Shown here: in pieces, positions 16,534 to 25,006 of the stretch
Numbering within the stretch: position 1 is the stretch's first letter
Layout: each line of letters starts with the position of its first letter
Assembly (NCBI RefSeq): GCF_019891545.1
Contig: NZ_JAHDIU010000001.1
Coordinates: 186,001-250,000 of the forward strand
Origin: Flavobacterium coralii
Lineage (GTDB): Bacteria > Bacteroidota > Bacteroidia > Flavobacteriales > Flavobacteriaceae
Reading direction: 5' to 3'
DNA length: 64,000 bases
Notes under the pieces: generated by a model
Told to the model about the DNA's origin: nothing
Seen by the model: only the letters and a program-made list of their open reading frames with translations
The model's database searches: none
Made by a program: the position numbers and the translations under genes

Positions 16534-17568
16534 TTGAGACTCTTTATACATAAAATACGGCATTGGGAATATTGGCCTTTTTGGGCGCTGTATTTTCCTG
16601 TTTTTTTTATCTGGGCCTGGTATTCATTAAAAGCGCGTAACCTGTTTTTCTTTAATGCAGCCAACCCTGCCATGCGCAACGGTGGTTTTATTATGGATAG
16701 CAAAATGCAGATATACAACCAAATGCCTGCGGGCTGCTATCCTAATACAGTACTAATTCCTGCAAATGCTGTTTTTAGCGAAGTAAAACAATTGCTGAGT
16801 CTGGAAAAAATAGTTTACCCCGTTATTGCAAAGCCCGATATGGGGCTAAGGGGCAGCGCTGTAAAAAAAGCTGACAATGAAGCGGTATTAGAAGCCTACC
16901 ACCAAAAAGCAAGGTTTGACTATCTTGTGCAGGAATTTATACCTTATCCTAATGAGGCAGGGATATTTTTTGTGCGTTTTCCGGGCGAAGACAGGGGAAG
17001 GATTACAGGTATTGTTGCCAAAGAGCTGCTTACAGTTACAGGCGATGGTGCATCTACTATTATGCAACTCATAAAAAAAGACCCACGTTTTGAAATGCAG
17101 TTGAACACGCTTATGAAAGAAATGGGGTGGAGGCTAAACCAGATACCACAAACAGGTGAGAAGGTTAACCTTGTACCATTAGGCAACCATTGTCGCGGCG
17201 CAAAATTTACCGATGCAAGCCACCTTATTTCAGATAAGCTGAACGATGTAATTAATGCTATTGCTCTGCAAATGCCCGATTTTTACTTCGGTAGGTTTGA
17301 TGTTATGTTTAATAGCTGGCAGGAGCTTGAAGGTGGTATAAACTTTAGTGTTGTAGAAGTTAACGGGGCCGCGAGCGAGCCCACTCACATTTACGACCCT
17401 GAACATAGTATTTTCTTCGCATGGAAAGAACTCATAAGGCATATTGGCTATATGTTTGAAATAAGCTCACAAAACAATCGTAGGGGCATACCTTACCTTT
17501 CCTTTTCTGAAGGGGTGGAGCAATACAGGCAGCACAAAAGGCTTGTAAAACAGTATGAAAAGCTATGA
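16534..17568 (+). CDS. ATP-grasp-like protein (D-Ala-D-Ala ligase-like), TTG start
   Basis: A 344-residue protein whose only upstream start is TTG at 16534; the first in-frame ATG comes some 46 codons later. The N-terminal part (IRHWEYWPFWALYFPVFFIW and KARNLFFFNAANPAMRNGG, abridged) is rich in aromatic residues. It looks like the conserved head of a Bacteroidota family annotated as ATP-grasp or D-alanine-D-alanine ligase-like, so I accept TTG. ATP-grasp features are YPVIAKPDMGLRGSAV, LVQEFIPYPNEAGIF and a final FSVVEVNGAASEPTHIYDP. The substrate is unknown. Its stop overlaps the next start (ATGA). Confidence 0.75.
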   Translation: MRLFIHKIRHWEYWPFWALYFPVFFIWAWYSLKARNLFFFNAANPAMRNGGFIMDSKMQIYNQMPAGCYPNTVLIPANAVFSEVKQLLSLEKIVYPVIAKPDMGLRGSAVKKADNEAVLEAYHQKARFDYLVQEFIPYPNEAGIFFVRFPGEDRGRITGIVAKELLTVTGDGASTIMQLIKKDPRFEMQLNTLMKEMGWRLNQIPQTGEKVNLVPLGNHCRGAKFTDASHLISDKLNDVINAIALQMPDFYFGRFDVMFNSWQELEGGINFSVVEVNGAASEPTHIYDPEHSIFFAWKELIRHIGYMFEISSQNNRRGIPYLSFSEGVEQYRQHKRLVKQYEKL

Positions 17569-18215
17569 AGCCGAAGCTTAAAAATAGTATGGCAGGCTTT
17601 ATGGTCAGTTTTATTGGCTCGATGCCATTAGGGTATCTTAATGTTATAGGTTACGGTATATATAAAGAGTACGGAGCTTTTGCACTTACAGAATACCTCT
17701 GCGGTATCCTTTTGGCTGAAGCCTTTTACCTTTATGGCATACTGTACCTGCTGAAAGACATAGGTTTAAAAAGCGGACTCATTAAAAAGCTTGGTATTGC
17801 AAGTATAATATTCCTTTTGTTACTGGCTTTCTTTTACTGGCCTTCATCGCAAAACTACCAAAATGATGAGTATGCCCCGGCAAAAATAATTGTAATACCT
17901 TTTTTGACGGGCTTAGTACTCAACGCTCTCAATTTTGCACAAGTACCGTTTTGGGCAGGATGGAACTTATATCTTTTAAGCAATAAATCGGTAGATTTTA
18001 CGGCTAAGCTCAAACACTATTTTGTTGCCGGTGCAGTTACGGGTACCTTTTTGGGTATGCTGACGCTGGTTTTTTTACTAAGCGCAGTTCCCGAAAAAAT
18101 TATAAGCCCTTCCGTCCTGCAATATACCTATCCATTTATTTTTATTGCGCTTGCGGCATACCAGTTATTTAAGCTCCTGCGATTGTTTTATAGCGGTAAA
18201 AATATTTCTGTATAA
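17565..18215 (+). CDS. LysE-like multi-pass transporter
   Basis: A 216-residue integral membrane protein with about six hydrophobic segments. The N-terminal GFMVSFIGSMPLGYLNVIGY resembles the G-x-x-PGP region of LysE/RhtB exporters but is degenerate. It overlaps the ATP-grasp gene by 4 bases (ATGA), so the two are translationally coupled. A natural reading is that the transporter moves the product or substrate of the ATP-grasp enzyme, which is inference. Confidence 0.65.
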   Translation: MKPKLKNSMAGFMVSFIGSMPLGYLNVIGYGIYKEYGAFALTEYLCGILLAEAFYLYGILYLLKDIGLKSGLIKKLGIASIIFLLLLAFFYWPSSQNYQNDEYAPAKIIVIPFLTGLVLNALNFAQVPFWAGWNLYLLSNKSVDFTAKLKHYFVAGAVTGTFLGMLTLVFLLSAVPEKIISPSVLQYTYPFIFIALAAYQLFKLLRLFYSGKNISV

Positions 18216-18220
18216 TAAAT

Positions 18221-18272
18221 AAAGGGTTGCCTCAATTTAGATAGGCATGCTAAATAATTGAGGCACTCTTTT
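18221..18272. terminator. Bidirectional terminator
   Basis: TGCCTCAATT (18228-18237) and AATTGAGGCA (18256-18265) form a perfect 10-bp stem. It is flanked by A-rich sequence on the left and T-rich sequence on the right, and lies between convergent genes. Confidence 0.85.
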
Positions 18273-18691
18273 TAATTTTTAAAATACCTTTTGTCTTTGG
18301 CAACATATGCTGCAAAGCCGAGCAAAGCTCCAAAAACCAGTATGTTCCTGAAGAAATTAACCATTTCGAGTTCCTGTTCTTTTGCAGTATTTCCTGTCAT
18401 GGCAGTAGTAATGCTTTCCAGCCCGGTAGCCCGTGGCAGGTGTACCAGTAATGCCATCAGCAATACATAAAGCGCCATCAATGTATAGGCAAGCTTATCA
18501 TATTTTGCTGTAACCGCACTTACTATAAATGCAAGGATGCAAACCATCGTAAAATAGTTCCAAAAGTATGGAAACGGCAGATAATCGGGAACAAAATCAG
18601 CACCAACATCCGGTTTGAATATATGCAGGCCTACGTATATCAGGAAGGATAACGGAAATATATACCTCCCCAGTTTTAAGACACGTTCCAT
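18272..18691 (-). CDS. DoxX-like membrane protein
   Basis: A 139-residue protein with four hydrophobic helices: ERVLKLGRYIFPLSFLIYVG at the N-terminus, and MVNFFRNILVFGALLGFAAY in the last helix. It resembles small DoxX-like proteins. It is the last gene of a unit formed with the YciI-like gene (6-base gap) and the broken Crp regulator upstream. The function is unknown. Confidence 0.75.
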   Translation of the reverse strand: MERVLKLGRYIFPLSFLIYVGLHIFKPDVGADFVPDYLPFPYFWNYFTMVCILAFIVSAVTAKYDKLAYTLMALYVLLMALLVHLPRATGLESITTAMTGNTAKEQELEMVNFFRNILVFGALLGFAAYVAKDKRYFKN

Positions 18692-18697
18692 TATACC

Positions 18698-19054
18698 TTA
18701 ATTTAAAGGGAATTGTATAAGAGGCCTTATCTCTACGTTGCTTTCCGGATATTTGAGTATCGGGCAGTCTTTAGCCCAGCTTTGGGCTTCTTCTATATTT
18801 TCTGCCTTGCATATCAGGTAACCTGAAACTAATACGGTGTTCGCTTCTTTATGGGGTGTGTTGGTAATTTCACCATTATGATGAATTACTGTTGCATCAT
18901 ACTGTACAGGCGCTGTAGATATTAGTTTGCCCTGCAGGGCAATATTGCCTATCCAGGCTTGCCATTGGGGCATCTCTGCTGCCATGTCTTCGGGCTTTGC
19001 CAGATAACCGTTGTCGGCGCTCGCATTTCTGAAAATCAGGATAAATTCTTTCAT
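18698..19054 (-). CDS. YciI/DGPF-domain protein
   Basis: A 118-residue soluble protein of the YCII/DGPF type. It begins EFILIFRNASADNGYLAKPEDM, and its C-terminal half contains GYLICKAENIEEAQSWAKDCPIL and a strand ending VEIRPL. Such small ferredoxin-like proteins are of unknown function. It lies 6 bases upstream of the DoxX-like gene. Confidence 0.82.
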   Translation of the reverse strand: MKEFILIFRNASADNGYLAKPEDMAAEMPQWQAWIGNIALQGKLISTAPVQYDATVIHHNGEITNTPHKEANTVLVSGYLICKAENIEEAQSWAKDCPILKYPESNVEIRPLIQFPLN

Positions 19055-19129
19055 CGTTACAAGAGTTTAAAGTTTATATAGCAAAATTGCATAAACCTTA
19101 AACCAAAAAAGATGACAAAAGTCTACACT

Positions 19130-19698
19130 TTACAGTTTGGATTTCAGCCTGCTGAAAACATCTTTATTGATACCGAGATATGAGGCGAGTGTTTTACTTG
19201 AAATCCGGTTTAAAAGATAAGGGCGGTTTTGCATCAGCCATTTAAGCCGCTCCAGCGCGCTCATTGAAACAAATGTATTTATCCTGTAAACCGAGTTTAG
19301 ATATGACTGTTCTAGGATCTGCTGATAAGCAACATTAAATTGCTGCACTTTTTGCACCAGTAATGCAAAGTTATCTTTACTGATGCACAATAGCTGGCAT
19401 GGTTCAATAGCCTTGATATTTTCATTAGCAGGGTTTCCGGTGGTAAGCTGTGCAGTTCGCTGCACCAGTTGTCTTCTATAATTAAATCCCTGATGTTTTC
19501 ATTCATATCATCATCATGAACAAACACCTGCAGGCAGCCGCTAACAATAAAATAGATATGGCTACATGTTTTTCCGCTTGTAAGTATCAGCTCATTTTTA
19601 GCAACAGTTAAAGGTTCAAAATGGCCTAATACAAAATCAAGATTCTCCGGATTTTCACCCAGCCGTTTCCTTATGTGTGCCTCAAGAAATTCCTTCAT
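19130..19698 (-). pseudogene. Crp/Fnr-family regulator broken by a frameshift
   Basis: Two frames together spell one Crp-type regulator of about 189 residues. The first (19698 to about 19445) gives MKEFLEAHIRKRLGENPEN through IRDLIIEDNWCSELHSL. The second (about 19445 to 19130) continues TTGNPANENIKAIEPCQLL through the helix-turn-helix-like KTLASYLGINKDVFSRLKSKL. The switch occurs near 19443-19446, where the minus strand reads AGCTTACCACC. One extra A there would restore the LTTG junction. It may be a true pseudogene or an assembly error. It is next to the YciI and DoxX-like genes it may have controlled. Confidence 0.8.
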
Positions 19699-19794
19699 GT
19701 TATACCAATTTTATAATCAATGGTTTGGCTGTTGTTGCATTTGGGAAAGGTAGCTAAAAATCTGGTTAAAATTTAGTTTGTATGCATAAATAAA

Positions 19795-19822
19795 TACAGC
19801 AATAGCAGTCGCTATTGCTGTA
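19795..19822 (-). terminator. Hairpin terminator after the YCF48-like gene
   Basis: TACAGCAATAGC-AGTC-GCTATTGCTGTA is a perfect 12-bp stem. It lies 33 bases past the stop at 19855, with a T-rich tract on the minus-strand 3' side. Confidence 0.75.
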
Positions 19823-19854
19823 TACTAACTAAACTAATTTACACACACTGAAGT

Positions 19855-20916
19855 TTACTCCTCTAACTTAAAAACATTTACACCAATAGAGTATCCGTAT
19901 ATTTCCTTACCTTCTCTGTATATCCTTATTTTGTTGCAGGCAGTGCCCAAATCTATGGGTTTCCATGTTTTGCCGCCATCAAGTGTTTCATAACCGCTTC
20001 TCATTGTTCCCACATATCCGTGATTTTCGTCTATAAACCCTACACCAAACTCCCGTGCCCCGGCATCTTCCACAAGGTTTATTTCCTGCCATGTGTTGCC
20101 GCCATCAGTAGTTTTGGCAACACGCTGCTGTTTCACATCAGGGTTAGGGTTATACGATTGTATGGTAACATAACCTGTTTGGGGTGTTGGGAATGATACC
20201 TTCCAGGTAGTTTCAAAAGGCCTTTCCGACTGGTACACTTTTTTCCATGTCAACCCACCGTCAGTTGTTTTTAATATAAGCGCGTTAGATTGTGTGATGT
20301 CAGCATTGCTGGCAGCACAGGCGATACCGTTATTTTTATCAAACATTTTAATATCAAACAACATTTTGCAGTAATCGTCAAGGCTTTTAGATGTCCATGT
20401 CTCGCCTCCGTCATGCGATATCATAATGTTAGCAGGGCTGCCCACACGGCCAACAGCATAAACATGGTACTTATAATCTATTTTACCGTGGTTAATATAC
20501 TGTTCCTTTACAATATCTATTGCACACAGTCCCTTTACATAGGGGCCTTTATAGGCTACAGGTTTCCATGTTTGGCCGCCATCAATAGTTTTATACAATG
20601 GTATTGTATCGGTAACATTAGGGAAATAATCAGTACCCACTGTTCCTGCAAAACCTGTTTTATTGTCTATAAAGGCAATAGTCCTGAAAAAGGAGCCTTT
20701 CTGTTCCAGTACTTTCTGCCAGGTTTGGCCACCGTTAGTGGTTTTAAATATTTTGCCATAACCGTTTACATACCAGCCTTCATTTTTGTTGATAAAACAT
20801 ATATCATCCTGCTTTCCGGCATAAGGTTCTGTATCAAGTTTTTTCCATTGCAGTTGCTGTGCAGCCAACAAGTTGCAGGATGCTAAAAATAATAATATAA
20901 ATAATTTCTTTATCAT
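19855..20916 (-). CDS. YCF48/BNR-repeat exported protein
   Basis: A 353-residue exported protein with a signal peptide (ending LLAAQQ). It has repeated beta-propeller blades of the form TTDGGxTWxxV: KTTNGGQTWQKV, KTIDGGQTWKPV, SHDGGETWTSK, KTTDGGLTWKKV, KTTDGGNTWQEI and ETLDGGKTWKPI. This is the photosynthesis system II assembly factor YCF48-like or sialidase-like fold, here probably a non-catalytic envelope propeller. It lies 13 bases after a small membrane protein gene. The role is unknown. Confidence 0.88.
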   Translation of the reverse strand: MIKKLFILLFLASCNLLAAQQLQWKKLDTEPYAGKQDDICFINKNEGWYVNGYGKIFKTTNGGQTWQKVLEQKGSFFRTIAFIDNKTGFAGTVGTDYFPNVTDTIPLYKTIDGGQTWKPVAYKGPYVKGLCAIDIVKEQYINHGKIDYKYHVYAVGRVGSPANIMISHDGGETWTSKSLDDYCKMLFDIKMFDKNNGIACAASNADITQSNALILKTTDGGLTWKKVYQSERPFETTWKVSFPTPQTGYVTIQSYNPNPDVKQQRVAKTTDGGNTWQEINLVEDAGAREFGVGFIDENHGYVGTMRSGYETLDGGKTWKPIDLGTACNKIRIYREGKEIYGYSIGVNVFKLEE

Positions 20917-20929
20917 GGTTTGTTATGGT

Positions 20930-21166
20930 TTATTTGAAAAAGTTGAGCAGGGATAAAACAATCAGTGTCATTGCGGTTATAACTTCTAAAAGTAATATAG
21001 CCTTTTGCCATAATGGCTTTTCACCCCATGCCTGTTTGGTATCAAAAGGATCAAAAGCAGGAGCAATTCCAAAATAAATGAGGGCATCCTCTTTTTCATC
21101 GCTAAATATAAGCTTGTAGCACCCAAAGAGGATAAAAGCAATGTGTAAAAATCTGTTATACATCAT
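20930..21166 (-). CDS. Small membrane protein of unknown function
   Basis: A 78-residue protein with two hydrophobic segments (IAFILFGCYKLIF and AILLLEVITAMTLIVLSLL) around a short polar loop. It is co-directional with the YCF48-like gene, 13 bases upstream of it. No family is recognised. Confidence 0.6.
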   Translation of the reverse strand: MMYNRFLHIAFILFGCYKLIFSDEKEDALIYFGIAPAFDPFDTKQAWGEKPLWQKAILLLEVITAMTLIVLSLLNFFK

Positions 21167-21219
21167 AATACATAAATATTATCGATGTAAAAGTACAGAT
21201 GCCTGAGAGTGTTTATTTG

Positions 21220-22068
21220 TCAAAAATTGCTAATTTGTTTAAACCGGAAAGTTGGCGCCAAACCATATTGTTTTTTATATGCTTTGCTAAAGCTGGCAAT
21301 ATCGGCAAAGCCTGAAAGGTAGGCAGTATCAGTAACGCTGCTGCCTCCTTTAAGTAACTCATCGGCAAAAGAAAGCCGCTTTTTAAGGATGTACTGATAG
21401 GGTGAAAGCCCGAATGTTTTCTTGAACAGCCGAATAAAATGGTAGCTTGAGATATTTGCTTCTCCGGCAAGTGTGTGTAGTGTTATATCTTCTAGAAAAT
21501 GGCTGTCGATATAATTACGTGCGTCATTTATAAAACTATACAGCCTTAGCCTGGTTTCCTCTTTTACTGCATCAAGTCTGTTAATGCGGGTGTAAATATC
21601 CATGCGGTCTTTCAGCATGCATTCTGCAAGCATATAAAACAGTTCTTCCGTTTTTGTAGCAGTATGGTTTAATAACGGCTGGAGGCGGCTGAATGCAATG
21701 CCCAGATTGGTACCGGCAGCATTATATTTTGTATAAGCTTCTTTACCCTTTAAAGTAAAGCTGTTTACATTATGATTAAAATGATAACCAGCCACTTCAT
21801 CTATAAGTTCCGGAGCAAGGTCTATGCAAATTCCTTTTACGGGTATATAGCTGTCTATGGTTATAGATGATTCTGCCGCTGCATTACCTAAAAGGTACAT
21901 GTTTCCGGTAACCTCTGTTTTTTTGCGTCCTGAATGATAAACCTCTTTGCCTGCTATTACAAACTTTGCAGAGAAAGGTGTAAAAGTCGTTGTACCCTCA
22001 AACTGTTGTACGTTAGAGAGGCGTATGTCACTATTGCCATATTTATAAATACTTTTAACTGAAAACAT
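21220..22068 (-). CDS. AraC-family transcriptional regulator
   Basis: A 282-residue regulator with an N-terminal cupin-like sensing part (about residues 1-150; YHSGRKKTEVTGNMYLLGN) and a C-terminal AraC double helix-turn-helix. The latter contains ITLHTLAGEANISSYHFIRLF and DTAYLSGFADIASFSKAYKK, then a FR-containing tail (about 185-280). The target is not evident. It lies between the YCF48-like unit and the LysR gene. Confidence 0.92.
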   Translation of the reverse strand: MFSVKSIYKYGNSDIRLSNVQQFEGTTTFTPFSAKFVIAGKEVYHSGRKKTEVTGNMYLLGNAAAESSITIDSYIPVKGICIDLAPELIDEVAGYHFNHNVNSFTLKGKEAYTKYNAAGTNLGIAFSRLQPLLNHTATKTEELFYMLAECMLKDRMDIYTRINRLDAVKEETRLRLYSFINDARNYIDSHFLEDITLHTLAGEANISSYHFIRLFKKTFGLSPYQYILKKRLSFADELLKGGSSVTDTAYLSGFADIASFSKAYKKQYGLAPTFRFKQISNF

Positions 22069-22128
22069 ACTATAAATATACTACTGAATAAGTAGCAAAC
22101 CTGTAAAGTTTGTTACAATAAGTAAAAA

Positions 22129-23049
22129 TTAATACTGCTCATACCAGTTAAATTTATCGGCTATAATACGTTGGGTATGTTCGTTAAGATATTCAAGGTA
22201 GGCAGCAGCGGCAGGCGAATGGTTCTTGCCCTTCATCCATATAAGCGTCCATTGTGTGGTAATGGGTAATCCTTTTACATTAATAATCTGCAGGTCTTTA
22301 TTCAGCAATTCGTTACGTAAGCCTATAAGCGGCATAACTGAATAACCCATACCGGAAATAATGGCCTGCTTAACCGCCTCGTTCGATTTTAGTTCCATCT
22401 TTTTAAGAAAGCGTATATTGTTGCGGCTAAGATAGTTCATCATGGTTTGCAGCGTGCCTGAGCCATCTTCCCTGAAAATAAGCGGAAGGTCTTTAAAAAT
22501 AGTAGTAGTGTTCTCTTCAGGAAAAGCCCGCTCGGTATTACCTACAAGATATAGCTTGTTTTTAAGGAGTTCCATTTTCTCAATTTCCAGCTTGGGCGGC
22601 AATACCGACACCAGTGAAAAATCGACATCGTTACGGCTGAGGCTTTCTACAACATCACGTTTATTGGTAACATCCATTACCAGTTCTACCTCAGGGTGCA
22701 GTTTCAGGAAATCCGAAAGAAAATAAGGCATTACATATTTACCGGTTGATACTACAGATATTTTTATACTCCCCGTAAGTAACCCTTTATAGGCAGCCGT
22801 TTTATAGTTAATGGCATAAACCTGTTCTATTATCCTTTCGGCAGAAGCAGCGATTTCTTTTCCGAATTCGGTTATATAAATTTTTCTTCCAACAATCTCC
22901 GTCAGCGGCATATCAAACTGCGCCTGAAAATTTTTTAGCTGTATAGAAACTGCCGGTTGAGTAAGGTGCAGTTCTTCAGCCGCTTTTGTAATGCTAAGTG
23001 TTTCAGCTATTTTCAGGAAAATCTGCAACTGGTTTAGTGTATAATTCAT
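22129..23049 (-). CDS. LysR-family transcriptional regulator
   Basis: A 306-residue regulator with an N-terminal winged helix (QLQIFLKIAETLSITKAAEE, LTQPAVSIQLKNF) and a periplasmic-binding-like effector domain from about residue 90. It is divergent from icd with 95 bases between the starts, an arrangement typical of a LysR protein controlling its neighbour. Control of isocitrate dehydrogenase would be an inference. The sequence resembles CbbR/CysL-like members. Confidence 0.92.
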   Translation of the reverse strand: MNYTLNQLQIFLKIAETLSITKAAEELHLTQPAVSIQLKNFQAQFDMPLTEIVGRKIYITEFGKEIAASAERIIEQVYAINYKTAAYKGLLTGSIKISVVSTGKYVMPYFLSDFLKLHPEVELVMDVTNKRDVVESLSRNDVDFSLVSVLPPKLEIEKMELLKNKLYLVGNTERAFPEENTTTIFKDLPLIFREDGSGTLQTMMNYLSRNNIRFLKKMELKSNEAVKQAIISGMGYSVMPLIGLRNELLNKDLQIINVKGLPITTQWTLIWMKGKNHSPAAAAYLEYLNEHTQRIIADKFNWYEQY

Positions 23050-23107
23050 AAAAATATTTAATGATTACTATATCAAATATAAATAAAAATTTATGAACAT
23101 CGCCCTT

Positions 23108-23115
23108 TAACTTTG
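23108..23115 (+). promoter_or_regulatory. Predicted -7 box of icd
   Basis: TAACTTTG fits the TAnnTTTG consensus and lies 29 bases before the icd start, in the intergenic region shared with the divergent lysR gene. Confidence 0.55.
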
Positions 23116-23144
23116 TCCCTGTACAAATCAAAAAATTTTCAATA

Positions 23145-24587
23145 ATGAGTAAGAAAAAAATTACTGTAGCAAAAGGAGACGGCATTGGCCCGGAAATTAT
23201 GGATGCAACTTTAAGCATAATTATGGCCGCCGGAGCCCAGATTGAAATTGAAGAGATTGAAGTAGGAGAAAAAGTTTATTTATCCGGTAATACCGCGGGT
23301 ATTGCCAAAGAATCCTGGGATGTGATAAGGAGAAACAAAGTTTTCCTTAAAGCGCCTATAACCACGCCACAGGGCGGAGGCTATAAAAGCCTTAACGTTA
23401 CAACCCGTAAATTTTTGGGGCTGTATGCAAACGTTCGCCCATGCATGAGTCTTTCACCATTTGTGAAAACCAAGCACCCTGACATGGATTTGGTAATTAT
23501 CCGTGAAAATGAAGAAGACCTTTATGCCGGTATAGAGCACCAGCAGACGGATGAGGTGGTGCAGTGCCTTAAGCTTATAAGCAGACCCGGCTGCGAAAAA
23601 ATAGTACGCTACGCTTTTGAATATGCAAAGCAGTACGGCCGTAAAAAAGTTACCTGTTTTACAAAAGACAACATCATGAAGCAGACAGATGGTTTGTTTC
23701 ACCAGGTTTTTGATGAGATAGCAAAAGAATATCCTGAAATAGAGAACGAGCACTGGATTATAGATATAGGCGCAGCCAAAATGAGCGATACGCCCGAGGC
23801 TTTTGATGTAATTGTAATGCCTAACCTGTATGGCGATGTACTGTCTGACATTGCGGCTCAAATTGCGGGTTCTGTTGGTTTGGCGGGTTCTTCAAACATA
23901 GGCGAGGAGTGTGCCATGTTCGAGGCAATACACGGCTCTGCACCAAGAAGGGCAGGACAAAACATGGCAAACCCTTCAGGCTTGCTGCAGGGTGCAATTA
24001 TGATGCTTAACCACATTGGCCAGCCTGAGGTTGCCGAGAAGGTACAGAACGCTTGGCTTAAAACAATAGAGGAAGGCATACATACTTATGACCTGTATAA
24101 AGAAGGCACAAGCACAAAGCTGGTTGGCACAAAAGAGTTTGCCGAAGCTGTAATAGCTAACCTGGGAGGTAAACCAAACCAGTTAAAGCCTGTGAGCTAT
24201 AAAGTGGGCGACAGCATAAAACTGCCTAAGTATGTGCGCAGGCAGCCTGCCAAAAAAGACCTTAAGGGAGCCGACCTGTTCGTGCACTGGGGAGGTACTA
24301 ATCCTGATGAGCTTGCAGCAATGCTAAAGCCGATTGAGAGCGAAGATGTTAAACTGACCATGATAACCAACAGGGGTATTAAAGTTTGGCCGGAAGGTTT
24401 TGAAGAAACTTTCTGTACAGACCACTGGCGTTGCCGCTTTAAAAACAAGAACGGCGAGAACATCAGCAAGCAGGATATTATCAGGCTGCTTGGCGAGGCA
24501 GATAATAAAAATATAGATGTGGTAAAAACTGAAAACCTGTACCAGTTCGATGGAAAAGATGCTTACTCTCTTGGGCAGGGCCAGTAA
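23145..24587 (+). CDS. icd: NADP-dependent isocitrate dehydrogenase
   Basis: Converts isocitrate to 2-oxoglutarate and CO2 in the TCA cycle. The 480-residue protein begins with KGDGIGPEIMDATL and carries IIRENEEDLYAGIE and the active-site segment VIVMPNLYGDVLSDIAAQIA. The nucleotide region is EAIHGSAPRRAGQNMANPSG. After about residue 335 it carries an extra C-terminal domain (PKYVRRQPAKKDLKGADLFV), as in the long Thermus-type enzymes, which explains the length. It is transcribed divergently from a LysR regulator. Confidence 0.94.
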   Translation: MSKKKITVAKGDGIGPEIMDATLSIIMAAGAQIEIEEIEVGEKVYLSGNTAGIAKESWDVIRRNKVFLKAPITTPQGGGYKSLNVTTRKFLGLYANVRPCMSLSPFVKTKHPDMDLVIIRENEEDLYAGIEHQQTDEVVQCLKLISRPGCEKIVRYAFEYAKQYGRKKVTCFTKDNIMKQTDGLFHQVFDEIAKEYPEIENEHWIIDIGAAKMSDTPEAFDVIVMPNLYGDVLSDIAAQIAGSVGLAGSSNIGEECAMFEAIHGSAPRRAGQNMANPSGLLQGAIMMLNHIGQPEVAEKVQNAWLKTIEEGIHTYDLYKEGTSTKLVGTKEFAEAVIANLGGKPNQLKPVSYKVGDSIKLPKYVRRQPAKKDLKGADLFVHWGGTNPDELAAMLKPIESEDVKLTMITNRGIKVWPEGFEETFCTDHWRCRFKNKNGENISKQDIIRLLGEADNKNIDVVKTENLYQFDGKDAYSLGQGQ

Positions 24588-24756
24588 ACAAATAAAAGTA
24601 ACAGAAAGTGGGTTGTTAGTTTTGATTTCTTTTTTTATTGGGGCGGCAGCTTTGCTGCTGCCCTCTTTTAACCCGCTGGCAGCAGAGTTAAAGCCCGCTT
24701 TGCTGATTCTTGGTTGTTGTTTAATATTTAAAAATGTAACCACTAATGGAAAATAA
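24550..24756 (+). CDS. Small membrane protein (putative)
   Basis: A 68-residue frame with one to two hydrophobic segments (LLVLISFFIGAAALLLPSF and PALLILGCCLIFKNV). It overlaps the end of icd by 38 bases and the next small gene by 11 bases. This is typical of tightly packed operons, but it also makes the start uncertain (ATG at 24550 or 24559). No family is recognised. Confidence 0.5.
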   Translation: MEKMLTLLGRASKQIKVTESGLLVLISFFIGAAALLLPSFNPLAAELKPALLILGCCLIFKNVTTNGK

Positions 24757-25006
24757 TTATAAACTCATAGAAGGAGATTTTTCAGTAAACGATGCCAGAG
24801 AGGTGGTATCGAGCCTATTGGAATATAAAATACAATTTCATAACAGGTTAAGCTTTAGCCACGAAATTAAAAAAGGTACACCCGATGAGCATTCTGTTAA
24901 GCGCAGGGAAGAGCTTATGCAGGAAAAAGAAAGGTTTTTGCAACACCTTGCCACCCTTGGCAGCGATGCTACTGTATCGATAAAAGCCGAAATCATTGTT
25001 AGCTGA
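24746..25006 (+). CDS. Small hypothetical protein
   Basis: An 86-residue soluble, charged protein (NNYKLIEGDFSVNDAREVVS at the start) with a helical, glutamate- and lysine-rich middle. Its stop overlaps the start of the DUF6671 gene (TGATG), which supports expression as part of the operon. The function is unknown. Confidence 0.7.
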   Translation: MENNYKLIEGDFSVNDAREVVSSLLEYKIQFHNRLSFSHEIKKGTPDEHSVKRREELMQEKERFLQHLATLGSDATVSIKAEIIVS

